This document shows, one piece after another, positions 1-6,376 of a stretch of 27,161 bases of DNA (positions are counted from its first letter, which is position 1; the number at the start of each line of letters is the position of its first letter). Source of the DNA: a virus. A model generated the notes under the pieces. The model saw only the letters and a list, made by a program, of their open reading frames with translations, made no database searches and was not told the origin of the DNA. The DNA lies in the IMG/VR virus record IMGVR_UViG_3300049459_000120, positions 1-27,161 of that record. One strand, 5' to 3'. Made by a program: the position numbers and the translations under genes.

Positions 1-453
1 TGCAATTTGGGCATCGACTGAAAGACTTGTCCCAAAATAAGGACGTATCATTTCTCCGCCAAACTCAAAAAATTCGCCCGCTTTGACTGGAAACCGGCAG
101 CCATAGTAATGGCGGTCATGGTAGTCGCGTTCGCTTGCCCAAATGAAGGCAATGGCGTCGCCTTTGTCATCTAGATACATATGTCCCGTATGGCCTTCCG
201 ATGCCAGTTCGCGCATGGTGTCCACGCGATCACCAAAATGCTTATAGAACGCATTCGCATTATCTTTATCTATGGTCACTAAACTAACTGAGGTATAAGG
301 TCTTAATTTGTGAGGTGATACCGGTGTAATCAGATCACGTTCCATCCAAAGCAACTCCCAGTGGAAAAATACGTAACGCTCCCAGAGAGTATTAACTGTA
401 TGTCGAAATCCTTTCTTCTTTATTTGGTCATAGAACTTCCTAAATGGGGTCAT
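1..453 (-). CDS. GNAT-like acetyltransferase, partial (C-terminus beyond left edge)
   Basis: Reading the minus strand, an ATG at 453 opens a frame that stays open to the left edge (151 codons). It begins MTPFRKFYDQIKKKGF, continues through WELLWMERDLITP and contains YTSVSLVTIDKDNANAFYKHFG, then GHMYLDDKGDAIAFIWAS. A GAGG motif lies 7 bases before this ATG and an in-frame TGA lies four codons upstream, so 453 is favoured over the internal ATG at 345, which also has a passable GGGAG. The layout (short basic helical leader, beta strands, then a GNAT-like body) resembles GNAT-family N-acetyltransferases often found near polysaccharide genes; the acetyl-CoA loop would lie beyond the edge, so the family call is an inference. 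The A+T-rich composition differs from the rest of the window and suggests an acquired region. Confidence 0.6.
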   Translation of the reverse strand, partial: MTPFRKFYDQIKKKGFRHTVNTLWERYVFFHWELLWMERDLITPVSPHKLRPYTSVSLVTIDKDNANAFYKHFGDRVDTMRELASEGHTGHMYLDDKGDAIAFIWASERDYHDRHYYGCRFPVKAGEFFEFGGEMIRPYFGTSLSVDAQIA

Positions 454-602
454 GTTGCAGCCTCATGCACTGGAGATACGAAAAACACCATTAGCTTGGA
501 AGACAGACTCAATTTTCACGAGGACGAATCGAACTGGCAACCGGTTGAAATGGGTATAGATCAACGCCCCTTAGTGCGTGCCAATTAACTGATGCAATAT
601 TT

Positions 603-617
603 GTAACAAAATGTTAC
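603..617. repeat. Perfect inverted repeat GTAACA-AAA-TGTTAC
   Basis: GTAACAAAATGTTAC is a perfect dyad with 6-base arms and a 3-base centre, set in A+T-rich intergenic DNA. It has the size and symmetry of a dimeric regulator site. It lies 150 bases upstream of the acetyltransferase start and 420 bases upstream of the kinase, so which gene it would serve is unclear. There is no T-run, so it is not an intrinsic terminator. Confidence 0.35.
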
Positions 618-944
618 TGTCGAATTTTATCAAATCAAACCGCGACTTACTGATTAAGCCATTAACTTTACGTTACTAGCAATGATTGTCGATTGCTATT
701 ATTTATTTCATGAGTGTTGGCCAGGCTTATTTCACCCACGAAGGACAAAGAGCTTCGCTTTTATGCAATACAGCGCACCCAGGAATACCCTGATAAAAGT
801 TAGATTAAAAGCTCACTATTGAATCCCCAACTTCAGGGGAAAAGCCCCCCATATTGGGCTGCATTACCCGCCTCTCCATCCGCCAATAGCGGCGAATAGG
901 CTGCGACATCAGACTGCACCGCTTCGACGCATAGCGTTTAACTG

Positions 945-960
945 TGGCATAGAGAATGCT
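945..960 (+). promoter_or_regulatory. Sigma-54-like -24/-12 element before the kinase
   Basis: TGGCATAGAGAATGCT contains GG and GC separated by exactly 10 bases, the invariant spacing of RpoN promoters (consensus TGGCAC-N5-TTGCW), with mismatches at the less conserved positions. Transcription would start near 971, about 67 bases before the kinase ATG. The kinase resembles the NtrB/AtoS/FleS group, whose partners are commonly sigma-54 activators, which makes the match more plausible. A single match of this length can arise by chance. Confidence 0.35.
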
Positions 961-968
961 GTGCATTC
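954..968. repeat. Perfect inverted repeat overlapping the -12 element
   Basis: GAATGC-TGT-GCATTC is a perfect 6-3-6 dyad that covers the GC of the sigma-54-like element. It is followed directly by ATCTAGC repeated twice in tandem (969-982). A protein bound here would cover the -12 region and start point, so a repressor operator is the natural guess. Confidence 0.4.
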
Positions 969-1037
969 ATCTAGCATCTAGCGCACTATCGAGCGGTTTA
1001 GGTCCAATGGACACCCAGAACTTCTGGAGGCACGCCC

Positions 1038-2498
1038 ATGCATGCATCTGCCGCATTGTTTAAACGTTTGCGCCGAGGAATGGCTGACTCGATTGCGCCC
1101 ACCCAGCAATTTAACCTGCTGCGATGGTTTTCGATTGTTAGTTTCCTAGTCATTAGTATGATTGCCTTCGGGCTGGGCTCTGTGTCAACACGTTTTCTAA
1201 TAGCTGAAAGTCTTGAGCGCGATGCCCTGATGTCAGCGCAGTTTATTCAGACCATTGCAAAAGGTGAGATCCGTCATCACGGATTGGCTGGAATACCGAT
1301 CAAAGAAATGGCACTTGCTCCACATGAAACGCGGGCGGAAGACATGACGCAAAACAGGCCGCGTGAGCGCTCCGATTTTCTAGATTATCTATCACGCATC
1401 CCCGACTCGCTTTTGATTTCTGTTTACTCCCCATTTCGGACTGTGGTCTGGTCGACCAATCCGCTGTTGGTCGGAAAAAAAATCTTGAATGACGAGCTGG
1501 AAGAGGCTTTCAATGCTAAAGATCGGGTTTCCACTAAATACAACGAGGTTGATGAAGACCGAATTGAGCAGCAATTTTTGCATGCCCCCAAGAGGTTCTT
1601 CGTCGAGAGCTACATCCCTATTTTGAATGACCAGGGGAACATCCTGGCGGTGGTTGAAATTTACAGGGAGCCGCTCGACCTGATTGCGGGCCTTAATCGC
1701 GGACACTGGATCATCTGGCTGTCCACAATGGTCGGTCTGCTTATCTATTTCGGGGTGTATTGGTTTGCCCGACGCACCTCAATTTTTCTGGCCGCACAAG
1801 AGGAGCAAGTCGTTGCCAACAAGACCTATGGGGGCTTGGTCGAAATGTCCACGGCGGTCGCCCATAGCCTTCGCAACCCTTTGGCCTGTATTCGCTCAAG
1901 CGCAGAATTAGCGAAAGACATGGACGGTCAACCTGCCAAGAAGCAAATCGACGATATCGTCAGTCAGGTGGATCGGATGTCGCGCTGGGTGCATGAATTA
2001 CTGCTGTGTTTGAGCCCAATTCGTGGCGAGGTAGAACTGGTGGAGCCGATGCCGGTGATAGGAACCACACTTGATGGCTTCAACCTTCAGCTGACTCAGT
2101 CCAGAATCCAGGTCGAGTTCACCAATGAGCCCACTCCAAGAATCATCAGCAATCCGCTTTTGCTTTCCCAGATCCTCAACAGTGTCATTGCCAACGCCAT
2201 AGAAGCGATGCCAGCAGGCGGAACATTAACCATTCAGACCAACGTGGACCAAGCCCATCAATGGCTGCATCTCACTATTGGTGACACCGGCGATGGCTCG
2301 TCACGACAGCAAGAAATGGCGGCCTTCAAATCCTTCTACACCACCCGGCAAGGCAGGCTAGGCATAGGCTTGACCATGGTGAAGCAGATCATGCAAAGCT
2401 TTGGCGGAGAAGCAAGTCTGACCAGTCACGAACATCGCGGTGCAGCGGTGCATTTGAGCTTCAGGGTTTTGGATCGAAGAGCCAGCGCCGTGGGCTAA
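1038..2498 (+). CDS. Membrane-bound sensor histidine kinase
   Basis: This 486-residue protein has the full transmitter layout. A first membrane segment spans about residues 29-50, a roughly 170-residue periplasmic sensor region follows, and a second segment spans about 223-244. The H-box is HSLRNPLACIRSSAEL with the phospho-accepting His276, the N-box NAIEAMPAGG has Asn386, G1 is GDTGDG (416-420) and G2 is RLGIGLTMVK (about 440-449). The HSLRNPL type of H-box and the short linker resemble NtrB/AtoS/FleS-like kinases. A GGAGG lies 7 bases before the ATG at 1038; MADSI at residue 15 is an alternative start without comparable signal. No response regulator gene lies on either side, so in this window the kinase is an orphan. 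The signal sensed is unknown. Confidence 0.9.
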   Translation: MHASAALFKRLRRGMADSIAPTQQFNLLRWFSIVSFLVISMIAFGLGSVSTRFLIAESLERDALMSAQFIQTIAKGEIRHHGLAGIPIKEMALAPHETRAEDMTQNRPRERSDFLDYLSRIPDSLLISVYSPFRTVVWSTNPLLVGKKILNDELEEAFNAKDRVSTKYNEVDEDRIEQQFLHAPKRFFVESYIPILNDQGNILAVVEIYREPLDLIAGLNRGHWIIWLSTMVGLLIYFGVYWFARRTSIFLAAQEEQVVANKTYGGLVEMSTAVAHSLRNPLACIRSSAELAKDMDGQPAKKQIDDIVSQVDRMSRWVHELLLCLSPIRGEVELVEPMPVIGTTLDGFNLQLTQSRIQVEFTNEPTPRIISNPLLLSQILNSVIANAIEAMPAGGTLTIQTNVDQAHQWLHLTIGDTGDGSSRQQEMAAFKSFYTTRQGRLGIGLTMVKQIMQSFGGEASLTSHEHRGAAVHLSFRVLDRRASAVG

Positions 2499-2519
2499 CA
2501 ATATTTGGGAGTTATTCTC

Positions 2520-2627
2520 ATGCGCGATGAACCGACCGTGCTCAGCCTGATACTCATCCTCATCCTCATCCTCTTCATCTTTGCCGTCGGGACCGTCTTG
2601 AGGCGCATCAGCTTGTTCGGCGGATGA
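2520..2627 (+). CDS. 35-residue single-span hydrophobic mini-protein
   Basis: A short frame starts 21 bases after the kinase stop: MRDEPTVLSL, then a run of alternating Ile and Leu (ILILILIL), then FIFAVGTV and a basic tail LRRISLFGG. A GGGAG sits 8 bases before the ATG, at the right distance. The polar N-terminus, about 20 hydrophobic residues and an Arg-rich end form a standard single transmembrane helix with the tail predicted inside. The placement suggests co-transcription with the kinase. Small membrane proteins of this kind often bind and tune a sensor kinase, but that role is only inferred. The Ile-Leu run is encoded by tandem CTCATC hexamers (about 2549-2572), where slippage would add or remove residue pairs without breaking the frame. 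Confidence 0.6.
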   Translation: MRDEPTVLSLILILILILFIFAVGTVLRRISLFGG

Positions 2628-2997
2628 ACTCACGGTCAGTGCGGCCTGGGGCAGCCAGACAGAAAACGCTCCGGCTCACGGTGGGATGGGCATTCCGAAA
2701 AAGTTCGCCTCACCAGCCACTCAGGGACGAGCTGATCAGGCCGTGACTAGCAAGGCGAACAATTAGACATTAGCTGAATCCAACAATTTTTCTCGCTCCT
2801 CAGGCGCGATCACTTCCCCGGACGCTGCCCCACCACCCTCAGGAAGATTGGCACCGTCGACCTTAGTGTGCGGAGCGCCATTGACGCATATGGTCCTATG
2901 GCTTGCGGACCGTGAGCGGTCTCGGCAACGCTATCAGCCCACACCGACGCCGCGTCGATTGGTGATGCTACGCTGAACGCTCCACCGAGGACTCGCG
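2628..2997. other. Intergenic stretch, possible chromosome/prophage transition
   Basis: No complete gene was found in about 370 bases. The only coding-like signal is a headless minus-strand frame (2763-2930). No tRNA, integrase remnant or long repeat was recognised, but the switch from the kinase locus to small phage-type genes makes this one of the places where a prophage end could lie. Confidence 0.4.
2763..2930 (-). pseudogene. Headless coding-like fragment
   Basis: The minus strand is open from a stop at 2931 to a TAA at 2763-2765 without a usable start codon. Its last part reads like real protein: KVDGANLPEGGGAASGEVI and then APEEREKLLDSANV. The neighbouring frame contains GPQAIGPYAS, which recalls the AIGPYSQA start of RidA-type proteins; this may be coincidence. 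It may be the 3' end of a decayed gene left by an insertion. Confidence is low because no start, ribosome site or family match supports it. Confidence 0.15.
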
Positions 2998-3207
2998 ATG
3001 CCAAACTCAGACCTACTGCCGTCCCTGCTGTTCAAAATCAATGAAAACCAACTCGCCCTCGAAGCGGCCATCCTGGAGCTTTCTAACTGGGTTGAGGCCC
3101 GCGGTTCCGCTGATGTCGCCGACAACGTGCGCGGTGCCTTGGACACCATCGATCGAAATGAGGAATTCATCAAGCTGACCCTGGCCGTCCTGATGACGCC
3201 CGAGTAA
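2998..3207 (+). CDS. Small conserved-type hypothetical protein (69 aa)
   Basis: The frame starts MPNSDLLPSLLFKINENQLA and is predicted to be almost entirely helical and acidic, with a central SNWVEARGSADVADNVRGAL. GAGGA lies 7 bases before the ATG. The size and style match the small unassigned proteins common in Pseudomonas genomes and accessory regions; the family is not recognised. There is no membrane segment or signal peptide. The gene is followed by hairpin-rich non-coding DNA and then by another small gene on the same strand. Confidence 0.6.
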   Translation: MPNSDLLPSLLFKINENQLALEAAILELSNWVEARGSADVADNVRGALDTIDRNEEFIKLTLAVLMTPE

Positions 3208-3228
3208 TCTGCCATGGGTTCATCGTGC

Positions 3229-3325
3229 CGGAAATTTTCTTTCCGAACTGGAAAGACATTTCCGTCCACTAAACGTCTGTAAACACTCACTCAGATGTCC
3301 ATGCTCTGCTACCGTCACTGGTAGC
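3229..3325 (+). repeat. Cluster of three short hairpins between two small genes
   Basis: CGGAAA-TTTTC-TTTCCG (3229-3245) is a perfect 6-base stem. It is followed at once by GGAAA-GACA-TTTCC, and further on by GCTACC-GTCACT-GGTAGC (about 3308-3325). None carries a T-run, so these are not typical intrinsic terminators. They may structure the leader of the next gene or bind a regulator. Confidence 0.3.
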
Positions 3326-3365
3326 GCCTACTACTGGAAGTCACCACCCAGGAGCATGATCCACC

Positions 3366-3620
3366 ATGACTTTCCCACCGCTCAACCCGTTTGCCAATTG
3401 GCCCAAGCATCATCTGATGTTCGTGTCACTACGCGACGGCGGGGATAGTCCGGAAAAACTCGCCCCAGCCGTCGCCGCCATTCATGGCATCAGTGTCGAA
3501 GAGCTAAAAGCGCAGTGCCGGCGGACCGGTGAGGAGTGGATCGCCCGCGACGGCGGCCTGGGTGAAATCAACCAACGCGTGTATGACTGGGCGAAAGGTC
3601 AAGACCAGCACTACCTATAA
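3366..3620 (+). CDS. Small hypothetical protein (84 aa)
   Basis: The product begins MTFPPLNPFANWPKHHLMF and contains GISVEELKAQCRRTGEEWIA, and it ends with a VYDWAKGQDQHYL tail. It is soluble and mixed helical with no membrane segment; no known domain was recognised. AGGAG lies 11 bases before the ATG, slightly long but acceptable, and a competing ATG at 3356 is out of frame. A strong intrinsic terminator follows 20 bases after the stop, so this gene ends a transcript and is separate from the pair at 3776-4341. Confidence 0.6.
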   Translation: MTFPPLNPFANWPKHHLMFVSLRDGGDSPEKLAPAVAAIHGISVEELKAQCRRTGEEWIARDGGLGEINQRVYDWAKGQDQHYL

Positions 3621-3640
3621 CGCCACTTATGTAAAAACGA

Positions 3641-3675
3641 CCCCCATACTTTGTCCAGGTGTGGGGGCCTTTTTT
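3641..3675 (+). terminator. Rho-independent terminator
   Basis: CCCCCATAC pairs with GTGTGGGGG (nine positions with one G-U) around a nine-base loop, followed by CC and six T residues. This is a textbook intrinsic terminator for the gene ending at 3620. Confidence 0.85.
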
Positions 3676-3775
3676 ATTGGCCAGGGCAACCACCACCCCC
3701 CTAGACTGGATGACCAGCCCCCAGTCACTGGTTTCACGCGCTGACCGCCACCTCGCCGAAAAGGAATCGCCCTCG

Positions 3776-4081
3776 ATGTCGACCCCGCCGCTCTCCACTC
3801 TTGACCCCTACGACGAACCGTTGCTGAGCCGCACCCAAGTGCGCGAACTGCTGAACGACTTGCCCCTGGCAATCAGTAACGGTCTGCGCGAACGCTTGAA
3901 TGCCGTGCTGGGCGCCCAGGCACCGGGACCGTTTTCTGACGCCTTAGGCGAACTGGAGGGCTATCTGTTCGGGCTCGAGGACGCCGGCTGTTTGCCCTTC
4001 GAACAACTGATCCAGTTGAAGGGGTATGTGCTGGTCGGCTGGAAAACCTGGCGCACCAGTTTTGCCGCGCTGACGGTGTGA
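3776..4081 (+). CDS. Small hypothetical protein with EGYLFGLE motif (101 aa)
   Basis: Translation starts at the ATG at 3776, with AAGGA ten bases upstream; the longer frame from 3659 runs back through the terminator and is rejected. The protein has an acidic helical body with LLNDLPLAISNGLRERLNAV and a segment GELEGYLFGLEDAGCLPFEQ. That segment resembles EGFVLGLESAGAL in the protein at 6373-6603 and ESFALGIETVRAL in the next gene, which suggests a small paralogous family. The stop codon lies 2 bases before the next ATG, so the two are translationally linked. Function is unknown. Confidence 0.6.
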   Translation: MSTPPLSTLDPYDEPLLSRTQVRELLNDLPLAISNGLRERLNAVLGAQAPGPFSDALGELEGYLFGLEDAGCLPFEQLIQLKGYVLVGWKTWRTSFAALTV

Positions 4082-4083
4082 GT

Positions 4084-4341
4084 ATGAGCAGCGGCAATCC
4101 CATCAGCGATCCGCTGGCTCCGCTGAACCTACCAGCGGCGATTCGTGCCCAGGCCAGTAAGTTGCTGCGCGCAATCAATAGCGCGGCTACCCCAGCCGAC
4201 ACCCTGAGCGCGGCCAACCGCGCCGAAAGCTTTGCCCTGGGCATTGAGACTGTGCGCGCGCTGAACCCGGGTGACGTCGAAGGGCTGTACCTGGTTTTTG
4301 ACCGGGCCTTCCAAGAGCGCCAGGCGGAGCTGGGCGGATGA
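4084..4341 (+). CDS. Small hypothetical protein, paralogue of the one at 6373-6603 (85 aa)
   Basis: The product contains NRAESFALGIETVRALNPGD and then LYLVFDRAFQERQAEL. This aligns without gaps to the protein at 6373-6603 over RAE-x-F-x-LG-x-E, AL, LY-x-x-FD and a final R and L. The start is set at ATG 4084; a GTG at 4078 in the same frame would overlap the previous stop and add two residues. The protein is helical and soluble without a signal peptide. It sits behind 3776-4081 and may be coexpressed with it. Its occurrence beside a prophage copy suggests a phage-related gene, function unknown. Confidence 0.6.
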   Translation: MSSGNPISDPLAPLNLPAAIRAQASKLLRAINSAATPADTLSAANRAESFALGIETVRALNPGDVEGLYLVFDRAFQERQAELGG

Positions 4342-4407
4342 TCGGCGACCGACATTAGTGGCATCGACGCAAACTGATCATCCGCGAAAGGAAGAAAACG
4401 ACCCATA

Positions 4408-4429
4408 GCTGCCGGTCGTGACAGGCAGC
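4408..4429. repeat. Inverted repeat between convergent genes
   Basis: GCTGCC (4408-4413) pairs with GGCAGC (4424-4429) around a ten-base loop. It lies between the ends of the gene at 4084-4341 (+) and the DUF3606 gene (-). No clear T-run follows on either strand, so at most it is a weak bidirectional transcription barrier. Confidence 0.3.
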
Positions 4430-4445
4430 AATCGTCGAGCATGTG

Positions 4446-4634
4446 TTATTGGAGTTTTTTTATGCTTTCGAGTTGACTATGGACCGCGCTAGGGGCATCA
4501 CCCACCGCTCTCACTGCGGATTTGAGCTCACTCGTAGTTACACCGAATTTTTTTGCCCAATACTTAAGTTCGAAGGTGTCGTTAGCATTGATTCTGATCT
4601 CGTCACAGCCGTTCGTGAGATTTTGTTGCTGCAT
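4446..4634 (-). CDS. DUF3606 family protein (62 aa)
   Basis: The product runs MQQQNLTNGCDEIRINANDT and has the hallmark FELKYWAKKFGVTTSELKSA followed by VRAVGDAPSAV. Family members share an R-I-x-V/A-x-x-x-x-E-L-x-Y-W-x-K-x-F-G-V core of about 55-60 residues, and this one has the full length. AAGGA lies 8 bases before the ATG. The domain has no established biochemical role; many members are small proteins of stress or stationary phase bacteria. It is transcribed away from the SOS operon, and a CTATCCTATT sequence just upstream could be an RpoS-type -10. Confidence 0.85.
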   Translation of the reverse strand: MQQQNLTNGCDEIRINANDTFELKYWAKKFGVTTSELKSAVRAVGDAPSAVHSQLESIKKLQ

Positions 4635-4664
4635 AGATTCGTCCTTGATTCGCTGGGTATGAGG

Positions 4665-4674
4665 AATAGGATAG
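4665..4674 (-). promoter_or_regulatory. Candidate -10 element for the DUF3606 gene
   Basis: On the minus strand GGCTATCCTATT matches the extended RpoS-type -10 (CTATACT) in six of seven positions. It would give a transcript starting about 25 bases before the DUF3606 start codon. No good -35 was found at 17 bases, which is tolerated by RpoS. This is a motif match only. Confidence 0.3.
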
Positions 4675-4785
4675 CCGAATCGAGGCAGTTTTGATGTTTT
4701 TGGGAAGAGTTCGCAAACTCGACTGAAATTTTATGAGGTTTTTTGGATACGTAGCGTGCATGAGCCCTTCTGATGGCCGTTAGTG

Positions 4786-4808
4786 ATAGCAGGTTTAACG
4801 GCTGCTAT
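4786..4808. repeat. Inverted repeat in divergent intergenic region
   Basis: ATAGCAG (4786-4792) and CTGCTAT (4802-4808) form a perfect 7-base dyad with a 9-base loop in the 294-base region between the DUF3606 gene and the SOS operon. It could be an operator or a leader hairpin. No T-run is present. Confidence 0.3.
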
Positions 4809-4886
4809 TGGCCGATTGTTGCCTGTCTCGGAGGGTTGCAATCGACTGCTTGTCGCCTCCCCCTCGCCGGATCTCCTCATCTATAT

Positions 4887-4906
4887 TACTGTACATCCAA
4901 CCAGTG
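4887..4906 (+). promoter_or_regulatory. LexA (SOS) box
   Basis: TACTGTACATCCAACCAGTG has the CTG-N10-CAG frame of a LexA site and matches the E. coli recN-type box TACTGTATATAAAACCAGTT at 16 of 20 positions. A TATATT that could serve as -10 lies at 4882-4887 and overlaps the box, the usual arrangement for SOS repression. A further half site, TGTACAG (4909-4915), mirrors CTGTACA (4889-4895). The downstream operon includes an SRAP-family gene, a family known to be associated with SOS genes, which makes the site much more credible. Confidence 0.75.
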
Positions 4907-4928
4907 ATTGTACAGTGAACCCGTTTTT

Positions 4929-5657
4929 ATGAATTTCGACCAGGCTAAAGCGCTGAGACTGCAGCAGTGGCGCTCGACCCTCGACGACCACGACTTTCGA
5001 CTGCAAAACCCCGAGGCCCACCGCCAGACCTTGCACGCCATGAGCGCCACTCTGGCGGCCGAAGGCTTGATCGACACACTCCAGCAGTTCGACCTGAACG
5101 AGACGGCGAACGCCGCCTATTGGCATGCCGTGGAGGAATTGCAGACCGCGCCAGCCCGCTACTGCGGCGCCTCTGCCTACGACGTCTTGCGGCACGGCAG
5201 CACCGAGCTGTTCGGTAAGATTGGGCTGTCTATTTTTTACGCCGCAAGCACGCTGGCTGCCGGTGCACGATCCTCCTACGACGGGAAGATTTACCGCGAT
5301 GCCGCCGGAGCGAACCTGGTGTTCACCCTCTCCGGAGCGGTGGCGAGAATCACCGGCCTCACGTTGACCCTGCCGGATGGGCAGCAGTACGACCTGGTCG
5401 AAACCGGCCGGACGATTGAAGGAGTCTCGTTCGAGCCAATTGAGGATCCAGATCTCTATCGCGCGCTGGTGGACGTCGCCCAAGTGGCTCAGGAGTGCCG
5501 CGACCTGCCCACTTTCGAAAGAGTGCGGCCGCTGATCGATCTGGCCCGGTTTCGCATCTGCCCCGCCTGCCTCGATCGCTTTGACCGGCGTGAAGATTGC
5601 CCGACCTGCACTGGCCAAGGGTTTGCAATGAAGCCGGCTGCCACGGGTCTATCCTGA
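4929..5657 (+). CDS. Unknown protein with C-terminal CxxC-x9-CxxC knuckle, SOS operon
   Basis: The product (242 aa from ATG 4929) begins MNFDQAKALRLQQW and has a helical N-terminal half. A central beta-rich part has AARITGLTLTLPDGQQ-like strands, and the end reads CPACLDRFDRREDCPTCTGQ followed by GF. The Cys spacing C-x2-C-x9-C-x2-C-x-G-x-G is that of a treble-clef or DnaJ-type zinc ribbon, so metal binding is likely. The frame can be read back to TTG 4908, but that lies inside the LexA box region, so ATG 4929 is preferred although its ribosome site is weak. The SRAP gene follows after 23 bases, which indicates one SOS-induced transcript. I do not recognise the family; a DNA-damage role is inferred only from context. 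Confidence 0.75.
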   Translation: MNFDQAKALRLQQWRSTLDDHDFRLQNPEAHRQTLHAMSATLAAEGLIDTLQQFDLNETANAAYWHAVEELQTAPARYCGASAYDVLRHGSTELFGKIGLSIFYAASTLAAGARSSYDGKIYRDAAGANLVFTLSGAVARITGLTLTLPDGQQYDLVETGRTIEGVSFEPIEDPDLYRALVDVAQVAQECRDLPTFERVRPLIDLARFRICPACLDRFDRREDCPTCTGQGFAMKPAATGLS

Positions 5658-5680
5658 AGAAACAGCCGGAGGGTGCAATC

Positions 5681-6376
5681 ATGTGCGGACGCCTTTCACA
5701 GTATCGGGGCATTCACGACTTCGTCGCGGCGTTGAGTATCCCCAACGCCTTGCTCAACAATGCCGGCGACCAGCCATTCGAGCGCTACAACGCCGCGCCG
5801 ACCGATCAGCTCGCCCTCTTTCACCGGGATGGTGAATATCTACGCGCTGACATGGTTCGCTGGGGATGGCGCCCGCACTGGGCCAAAGACCGCGCCGCGC
5901 CGATCAATGCCCGAGTCGAGAAAGTTGCCCACGGACCATTCTTCAAAGCGATCTGGCCCCATCGTGCAATCATCGCGATCGACAACTGGTTTGAGTGGGT
6001 TTTTGAAGGCGGGCCGAAGAAACAGCCCTACCTGATACGCCACCGCGACCGGACGCCGATCCTCTGTGCTGCGATCGGTCAGTACCCCATCGGCGAGCAT
6101 GAACAGGGTGAGCATGACGGCTTTGTGATCATCACCGCCGACAGCGCTGGTGGGATGGTGGACATCCATGATCGACGGCCAGTGACGCTCTCGCCTGAAC
6201 TGGCGCGTGAATGGCTAGACCCGGCCACACCAAAAGAGCACGCCGAACAGATGGTGTTGCTCCAGGGCGAGCCGACTGAGGCGTTCGAGTGGTTCAAGGT
6301 AGACCGGGCCATTGGCAATGTGCGCAATCAGGGGCCTGATTTGATCAAGCCAATGGAGCAGGACGGCTTGTTCTAA
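5681..6376 (+). CDS. SRAP domain protein (YedK/HMCES family, abasic-site DNA-protein crosslink)
   Basis: Family members cap abasic sites in single-stranded DNA by a thiazolidine link from the N-terminal Cys. The mature start is MCGRLSQY, leaving Cys2 as the nucleophile. The other active-site residues are in place: Asn76 and Arg78 in PINARVEK, Glu105 in NWFEW, and His163 in VDIHDRRPV. Length (231 aa) is normal for the family. GGAGGG lies 7 bases before ATG 5681, so the longer in-frame extension from 5597 is wrong; only a free Cys2 is functional. The gene shares an SOS box with the preceding CxxC protein. It converges with the small gene at 6373-6603 and their stop codons overlap by 3 to 4 bases. 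Many prophages and bacteria carry SRAP genes, so whether this copy is phage or host is open. Confidence 0.93.
   Translation: MCGRLSQYRGIHDFVAALSIPNALLNNAGDQPFERYNAAPTDQLALFHRDGEYLRADMVRWGWRPHWAKDRAAPINARVEKVAHGPFFKAIWPHRAIIAIDNWFEWVFEGGPKKQPYLIRHRDRTPILCAAIGQYPIGEHEQGEHDGFVIITADSAGGMVDIHDRRPVTLSPELAREWLDPATPKEHAEQMVLLQGEPTEAFEWFKVDRAIGNVRNQGPDLIKPMEQDGLF

Larger units (their letters stand above)
454..1037. other. A+T-rich gene-free region upstream of the kinase
   Basis: No credible coding frame was found on either strand in about 580 bases. The stretch is clearly richer in A+T than the flanking prophage. It holds two perfect 6-3-6 inverted repeats (603-617 and 954-968), a tandem 7-base repeat (ATCTAGC twice, 969-982) and a sigma-54-like element (945-960). 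It probably contains the promoter of the kinase gene, and upstream sequence of the divergent acetyltransferase gene. Confidence 0.6.

Noticed and set aside
361-588. Plus-strand 75-codon open frame near the left edge
   Set aside because: It lies over the coding start of the minus-strand acetyltransferase gene (ATG 453), starts with GTG without a ribosome site, and has no protein-like pattern.
4908-4928. TTG start for the CxxC protein
   Set aside because: The TTG falls in the operator region next to the LexA box, at or before the expected transcription start; ATG 4929 is preferred.
4881-5618. 245-codon minus-strand open frame opposite the CxxC protein
   Set aside because: The plus-strand frame has the Cys knuckle, the SOS box and close spacing to SRAP; the minus frame has none of these.
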